Origin: Halobacteriales archaeon QS_1_68_20 | GTDB lineage: Archaea > Halobacteriota > Halobacteria > Halobacteriales > PXRE01 | DNA length: 64,000 nucleotides | Direction: 5' to 3' | Assembly: GCA_003021085.1 (NCBI GenBank) | Contig: PXRE01000001.1 | Span: 124,001-188,000 of the forward strand | Shown here: one piece after another, positions 60,091 through 64,000 of the stretch | How the letters are laid out: each line of letters begins with the position of its first letter | How positions within the stretch are numbered: position 1 is the first letter of the stretch | Made by a program: the position numbers and the translations under genes | Notes under the pieces: model-generated | Told to the model about the DNA's origin: nothing | What the model saw: only the letters and a program-made list of their open reading frames with translations | Database searches by the model: none

Positions 60091-63000
60091 TCACACGTCG
60101 AGTTGGATCGCGTGGCGTTCGATCCGGTCGGATCGGGTGGCAGCCGTCGCGTCCGGTGCCTCCTCCAGCACGGAGCGGGCCTGCCGGTACCACTCCTGGG
60201 CCCGCGTCTCGTCGCCTTGCGCCCGGCAGAGGTCGACCAGTTCCGAGAGCGTGTCGAGGGTGTCCTGGGGCGCGCCGACGGTCTCGAAGGTGTCGTGTGC
60301 GGCCCGTAAGTGTTCGCGGGCCGGTTCGGGCGCGTCCGCGGCGGTTTCGACCCGACCGACCAGCAGACGGCTCCGCCCTACCAGGTGAGTCATTCCCCTG
60401 TTCTCCGCCGTCTCGCGGGCCGCATGGGCGTGTTCGCGGGCGCCTTCGGTGTCGTCACGCGCCAGCGCCACCTCGCCACGGAACAGCTGGATCCTGGGGA
60501 TCGACTTCTCGTCGCCGAGCGTTTCGACGGTCTCCAGCGCCTCGTCGAGGTACTCACTCGCACGTTCGGTGTTGCCGCGGTGTCCGGCGACCACGCCGAG
60601 GTTGGCCCGGCTCAAGGCTTCCCTCAGCCGGTCGCCGGCGTCCCGAGCGACCTCGAGGCTCCGCTCGTGGTACTCGCCGGCCTCGTCGTACGCGCCCCGT
60701 CTCCTGGCGAGTTCGCCGAGGTAATCGAGGACGCGCGCTTCGGCGGCCCGGTCGTCCAGGTCGCGGACGACCTCGAGGCTCCGTTCGTGGTACTCGCGGG
60801 CCCGGTCGAACCGGCCCCGTTCCCGGGCGACGATTCCGAGATTGCTGAGGCTCCTGGCCTCTCCCAGTCGATCGCCGAGGTCACGAACGACCGCGAGGCT
60901 CCGTTCGTGGTACTCGCGGGCCCGGTCGTAGTCGCCCCGCTCGTAGGCGACGTTCCCGAGGTTGTTACAGTTCATCGCTTCGACGAGCCGATTGCCGAGG
61001 TCCCGGGCGGTGTCGAGGCTCCGCTCGTAGTACTCGCGGGCCCGGTCGTAGTCACCCCGCTCGTAGGCGACGTTCCCGAGGTTACCGAGGTGGTGCATCA
61101 CCTCCCGACTGTCACCGAGATCACGGGCCAGCGAGAGACTCCGCTCGAAGTGTTCGCGCGCACGGTCGTACTCGCCGCGTTTGCGTGCGACCACTCCGAG
61201 CTTGTTGAGGACGTGTGCCTCCTGCCGTCTATCGCCGGCGGAGCGAGCGATGGCGAGACTCCGCTCGTGGTACTCGCGGGCCTGGTCGTAGTCGCCCCGT
61301 CTCCCGGCGGCCTTCCCCAGGTTGTCGAGACACTGTGATTCGATCCGACCGTCGTCGAGTGCCTCGGCAATCCCGAGGCCGCGCTGGAAGTACTCCTGTG
61401 CTGGATCGGCGTCGGGGAGATACGGGGCGACTCCGCCGAGCTTGTTGAGACAGACGGCCTTCCCCCGGCGGTCGCCGACGTCGTCGAAGCGAGCCAGTGC
61501 CTCCCGGTAGTGGTCCCCGGCCGTCTCGAACTCCCCGCGTTCACCGGCGACCGTGCCGAGCATCGTCCGACTCGTGGCCCGCCACCGGGTCCTGACGGCC
61601 GCCGCGTCGTCGCCAGCTCCGTGGTCGCCGATGAACTCCGGCGTCGGTGGGGCCGTGGTCGACGTGCCGGGATCGACCGTTTCGGCCAGCTGGCCGAGCC
61701 GGACGAACGCCCGCTCCGCCCGGTCGAGGTTCCCGTGGGCCAGGTTCGTCTGCCCTTTCCAGTACGAGCGTTGCAGTCGCGTCCAGGGCGAACAGGCCTC
61801 GGGCAGTTCGACGACCTCGTCGTCGGCGTCCCCGAAAATCGGTGCCAGGTTCGCGGCCGTCCGTCCCACGCCGAAGAGTCGCTCGACGATTTCGTCGGCC
61901 CACGCCTCCGGGGCGGCGGCGATCCGTTCGAGGACCGCCGGTTCGTCGACGACGGCCCCGACTGCCTGGCGTCGTGCCGGTTCGTCCGCCAGCGACAGGA
62001 GGGCGTTCGCGACCCTGCCGACCCGTGCGGTCGCTCGCCGCTCGCCCTCGGTGGCGAGCAACCGCTCCAGATACGTCACTGCCCACGTCTCGTGGACCGT
62101 CCTGTAGCCGGACCCGTCGGTCTCGAACACGACCCGACCCTCTAGCCGGTCGAGTGCCTCCCAGACGGCGTCGTGTGTTGCGGCCGCCGTGCCGTCGTCG
62201 GGTGAGACGCCATCGAGAGTATCGGACGCGTGGGTGCGGTCGGCGGCGATGGCGTGAACGTACGCCGGTTCGACGGGGACGCCGGCCGCGATCAGCAGTG
62301 CGACGAGGGCACCGACGTCGCCCGCGATGTCGCCCTCGTCGTCCAGGGTCGTGCGGACCCGGTCGACGGCCGTCTCCAGCCGCGTCGGGCCGTCGTCACC
62401 GGCCAGCGGTTGCACGTATCGCGCCAGCCGGTGCATCAACAGCACCATCGTCCCCGGCGCGGCCGCGTCGTCCCGCGAGTGCTGGTGGGCGTCTGCCAGC
62501 AGTCCAGACGGGGGGATCCCGACGTGCTCGCCGGTGACGGCCTCGACGTGGTCGACCAGCCGTCGGCACTCCGATTCGTCGACGCGGGGGACGTACGTCG
62601 TCTCGACGTACTCCTGGCGCACCGCTTCGATCCGGGCGTCCATCGGCACCGTCTCGAACCCGGACCACTCGTTCTCGCGGGCGTCCAGCAGGAAGGTGAC
62701 GTCGTCGCGCCCGCGTAGCGACGCCACGGCCTCGAAGACCGCGCTCGCCTCGGGCCGGACGGCGTCCTCGACCACCACCAGCACCGGTTCCGCACAGCGC
62801 TCGATCAGTGCTTCGAGGGTTCCGGTGGCGTCGAAGGGTTCGCCGCGTTCGCGTTCCCGGTAGAGGACGACCCCCTCGTCGGCCTCCTGCCACCGGCAGG
62901 CGACGCGTTTGCAGACGGTGCTCTTGCCCGACCCGGGTGGGCCGAGGAGGGCGACCGCCTGGTTCCCGCGGAGTCGTTCGAGCAGTTCCTCCGTCAGCGA

Positions 63001-64000
63001 TCGGCCGTCGCGCGTGCGGGCGACGGCGTAGCCCGCGGCGACCTCCGGGAGACCGAGGCCGGCCCGCCAGGCGGTCCCGGGGGCCAGCGGATCCCGGCCC
63101 TCGACGTACGCCGCGTCGACGCGAACGAATCCCTGCGAGCGCAGTCGGGCCGGCAAACGGTCCCCCAGCAACCGCGGGAGGTCGGCACTCGCGGGTGCTT
63201 CCCGGAGATCCGCGGTCGCGTCGCGGGCGTCGTCGCGTCTCGCCTGGTACGTCGAGCGGGCCCACTCGACCGCCCGTTCGTCGTCGCTGACGAGGAGCCC
63301 CGCAGCACCGTCGTCGTCGTAGGTGACGACCGTGACCGTCGTTTCCCGGCCGGAGCCGGCGTCCTCTCGCTCGAAGAGGAAGAGACCGAACGACGGGGCG
63401 TCGGCGCTGTAGGCCGCGACGCCGTCGGCCGAGGCGAGTTCGGTGACGACGTGGGGAAGTTCCTCGCGAACGGCATCCAGCGTCGTGGCCGGCGCGACCA
63501 GTTCCACGTCCAGCCCGTGCTGGAGGACCCTGTCGTGTAGTAGCCGGACGTGTCGGGAGTCGGCGAACTGCGAGGACAGCGCCCGGTAGCTGGTACTGGC
63601 TTCCAGCCGGTCGGACAGGACCTCCACTAGTCGGTGACCGGCGTGCCGATGCTCGACACTGGCCGTCGTCACTACTGCCAGTGGCAGTTCGCAGTCGTAC
63701 GGCAGTGCCGCCAGCGCCTCCCTGGCCGCGAGGATGGAGTCGCAATCGGTCCGGTAGGAGCGATACCGGTCGACCGCGTCCCGACCCGCGTCCGTAGTGG
63801 CGAACCCCGCGGACCGGCGGCACACCCATCCGGCGTCGTCGAGGCGTTCGATGGCCCGGTAGACCGTCGAACGGGAGACGTCGAGCCGATCCACGAGGTC
63901 ACGTTTGTGACCGGGGTCGTCGGCCAGGGCCACGAGAACGTCCAGGCGCCGGGCGACCAGCTGGAGCTTCTCGTCGGTCCAGTCGTCGCCGAGCAGTCGA
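60091..64000 (-). CDS. HTH-P-loop-NTPase-TPR signalling protein, 5' end outside window
   Basis: About 1303 codons are visible and the frame is open beyond the right edge (RLLGDDWTDEKLQLVARRLD precedes the first internal GTG at 63933). The order is: a winged-helix domain (KRDLVDRLDVSRSTVYRAIE), a sensor-like domain, a P-loop (AVALLGPPGSGKSTVCKRVA) with Walker-B-like VLVVVEDAVR, a STAND-type region, and then many 40-residue tetratricopeptide repeats (YDRAREYHERSLAVVRDLGD type). It is thus a STAND NTPase with DNA-binding and protein-binding ends, probably a sensor-regulator. A defence role is possible but not shown. Confidence 0.8.
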   Translation of the reverse strand, partial: RLLGDDWTDEKLQLVARRLDVLVALADDPGHKRDLVDRLDVSRSTVYRAIERLDDAGWVCRRSAGFATTDAGRDAVDRYRSYRTDCDSILAAREALAALPYDCELPLAVVTTASVEHRHAGHRLVEVLSDRLEASTSYRALSSQFADSRHVRLLHDRVLQHGLDVELVAPATTLDAVREELPHVVTELASADGVAAYSADAPSFGLFLFEREDAGSGRETTVTVVTYDDDGAAGLLVSDDERAVEWARSTYQARRDDARDATADLREAPASADLPRLLGDRLPARLRSQGFVRVDAAYVEGRDPLAPGTAWRAGLGLPEVAAGYAVARTRDGRSLTEELLERLRGNQAVALLGPPGSGKSTVCKRVACRWQEADEGVVLYRERERGEPFDATGTLEALIERCAEPVLVVVEDAVRPEASAVFEAVASLRGRDDVTFLLDARENEWSGFETVPMDARIEAVRQEYVETTYVPRVDESECRRLVDHVEAVTGEHVGIPPSGLLADAHQHSRDDAAAPGTMVLLMHRLARYVQPLAGDDGPTRLETAVDRVRTTLDDEGDIAGDVGALVALLIAAGVPVEPAYVHAIAADRTHASDTLDGVSPDDGTAAATHDAVWEALDRLEGRVVFETDGSGYRTVHETWAVTYLERLLATEGERRATARVGRVANALLSLADEPARRQAVGAVVDEPAVLERIAAAPEAWADEIVERLFGVGRTAANLAPIFGDADDEVVELPEACSPWTRLQRSYWKGQTNLAHGNLDRAERAFVRLGQLAETVDPGTSTTAPPTPEFIGDHGAGDDAAAVRTRWRATSRTMLGTVAGERGEFETAGDHYREALARFDDVGDRRGKAVCLNKLGGVAPYLPDADPAQEYFQRGLGIAEALDDGRIESQCLDNLGKAAGRRGDYDQAREYHERSLAIARSAGDRRQEAHVLNKLGVVARKRGEYDRAREHFERSLSLARDLGDSREVMHHLGNLGNVAYERGDYDRAREYYERSLDTARDLGNRLVEAMNCNNLGNVAYERGDYDRAREYHERSLAVVRDLGDRLGEARSLSNLGIVARERGRFDRAREYHERSLEVVRDLDDRAAEARVLDYLGELARRRGAYDEAGEYHERSLEVARDAGDRLREALSRANLGVVAGHRGNTERASEYLDEALETVETLGDEKSIPRIQLFRGEVALARDDTEGAREHAHAARETAENRGMTHLVGRSRLLVGRVETAADAPEPAREHLRAAHDTFETVGAPQDTLDTLSELVDLCRAQGDETRAQEWYRQARSVLEEAPDATAATRSDRIERHAIQLDV
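60655..61500 (-). repeat. 120-bp coding repeats (TPR units)
   Basis: The pattern GAGGCT-CC, followed by a copy of CTCGTGGTACTCGCGGGCC, recurs with exact 120-base spacing (60655, 60775, 60895, 61015, then diverged copies at 61135, 61255 and 61375). Each unit equals one 40-residue TPR in the long NTPase protein. Neighbouring units at 60901-61080 are nearly identical over stretches (for example CGTAGGCGACGTTCCCGAG). Recent unit duplication or gene conversion is likely. Confidence 0.9.

Noticed and set aside
60655-61500. CRISPR-like periodic repeat
   Set aside because: The period is exactly 120 bases, all in one reading frame, and the units translate to TPR motifs. There are no unique spacers.

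Overview
The window comes from a haloarchaeon (class Halobacteria). The DNA is GC-rich and the proteins are strongly acidic. Many genes have a TATA-like box about 27 bases before an ATG or GTG, as expected for leaderless transcripts. The archaeal gene set includes RNA polymerase subunits D, N and K, S2/S4/S9/S11/S13, L13/L18e, archaeal GltX, mevalonate kinase plus isopentenyl phosphate kinase, Tat lipoproteins and a type IV pilin. The closest genus cannot be fixed from sequence reading alone. Layout: bases 1-3630 hold two small membrane genes (one frameshifted), an F420-dependent oxidoreductase, small zinc-binding proteins and a CapA-like phosphatase. Bases 3666-24330 carry the conserved haloarchaeal information/isoprenoid cluster, almost all on the minus strand and read from right to left: tRNA-Ser, rps13, rps4, rps11, rpoD, tRNA-Leu, rpl18e, rpl13, rps9, rpoN, rpoK, eno, rps2, mvk, ipk, rnj, idsA and gltX. 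Two sets of accessory genes interrupt it. One, between rps2 and mvk, holds a PQQ-propeller lipoprotein-like gene, a broken methyltransferase, a VOC protein, a membrane protein, a 41-residue Cys-containing peptide and an asparagine-synthetase homologue without its glutaminase cysteine. The other, between ipk and rnj, holds a serpin and an amphi-Trp protein. Bases 24500-33850 hold moaA, an Mrp/NBP35 ATPase, a frameshifted TRAM gene, an AI-2E-type permease, an Fe-S uracil-DNA glycosylase, a large membrane protein, a pilin and a regulator. Bases 34003-40266 are a complete Mrp-type Na+/H+ antiporter operon, mrpABCDEFG. Bases 41099-43091 hold a winged-helix regulator, a small gene without a proper stop, and coaBC. 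Bases 43200-46320 are a visibly AT-richer island of gene remnants: two DsbA-like pseudogenes, a 5'-truncated gene and a transposase tail. Bases 46325-59100 return to housekeeping and envelope genes: an S9 peptidase, a 5'-nucleotidase-like phosphatase, a MATE exporter, gatB, smc and scpA. The right end carries a secreted HExxH protein and a very large HTH-NTPase-TPR protein that runs off the window. The most interesting unexplained element is the stand-alone asparagine-synthetase-like enzyme (12847-14685) followed by a short cysteine-containing peptide gene (14748-14873) with its own promoter. It may be a minimal peptide-modifying (RiPP-like) pair. The window also shows an unusual number of single-base indels or small duplications in otherwise conserved genes, including a perfect 16-bp tandem duplication that breaks the essential ribosomal protein S2 gene. 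Either the assembly has residual errors or the strain carries many recent disruptions, and raw reads would decide.
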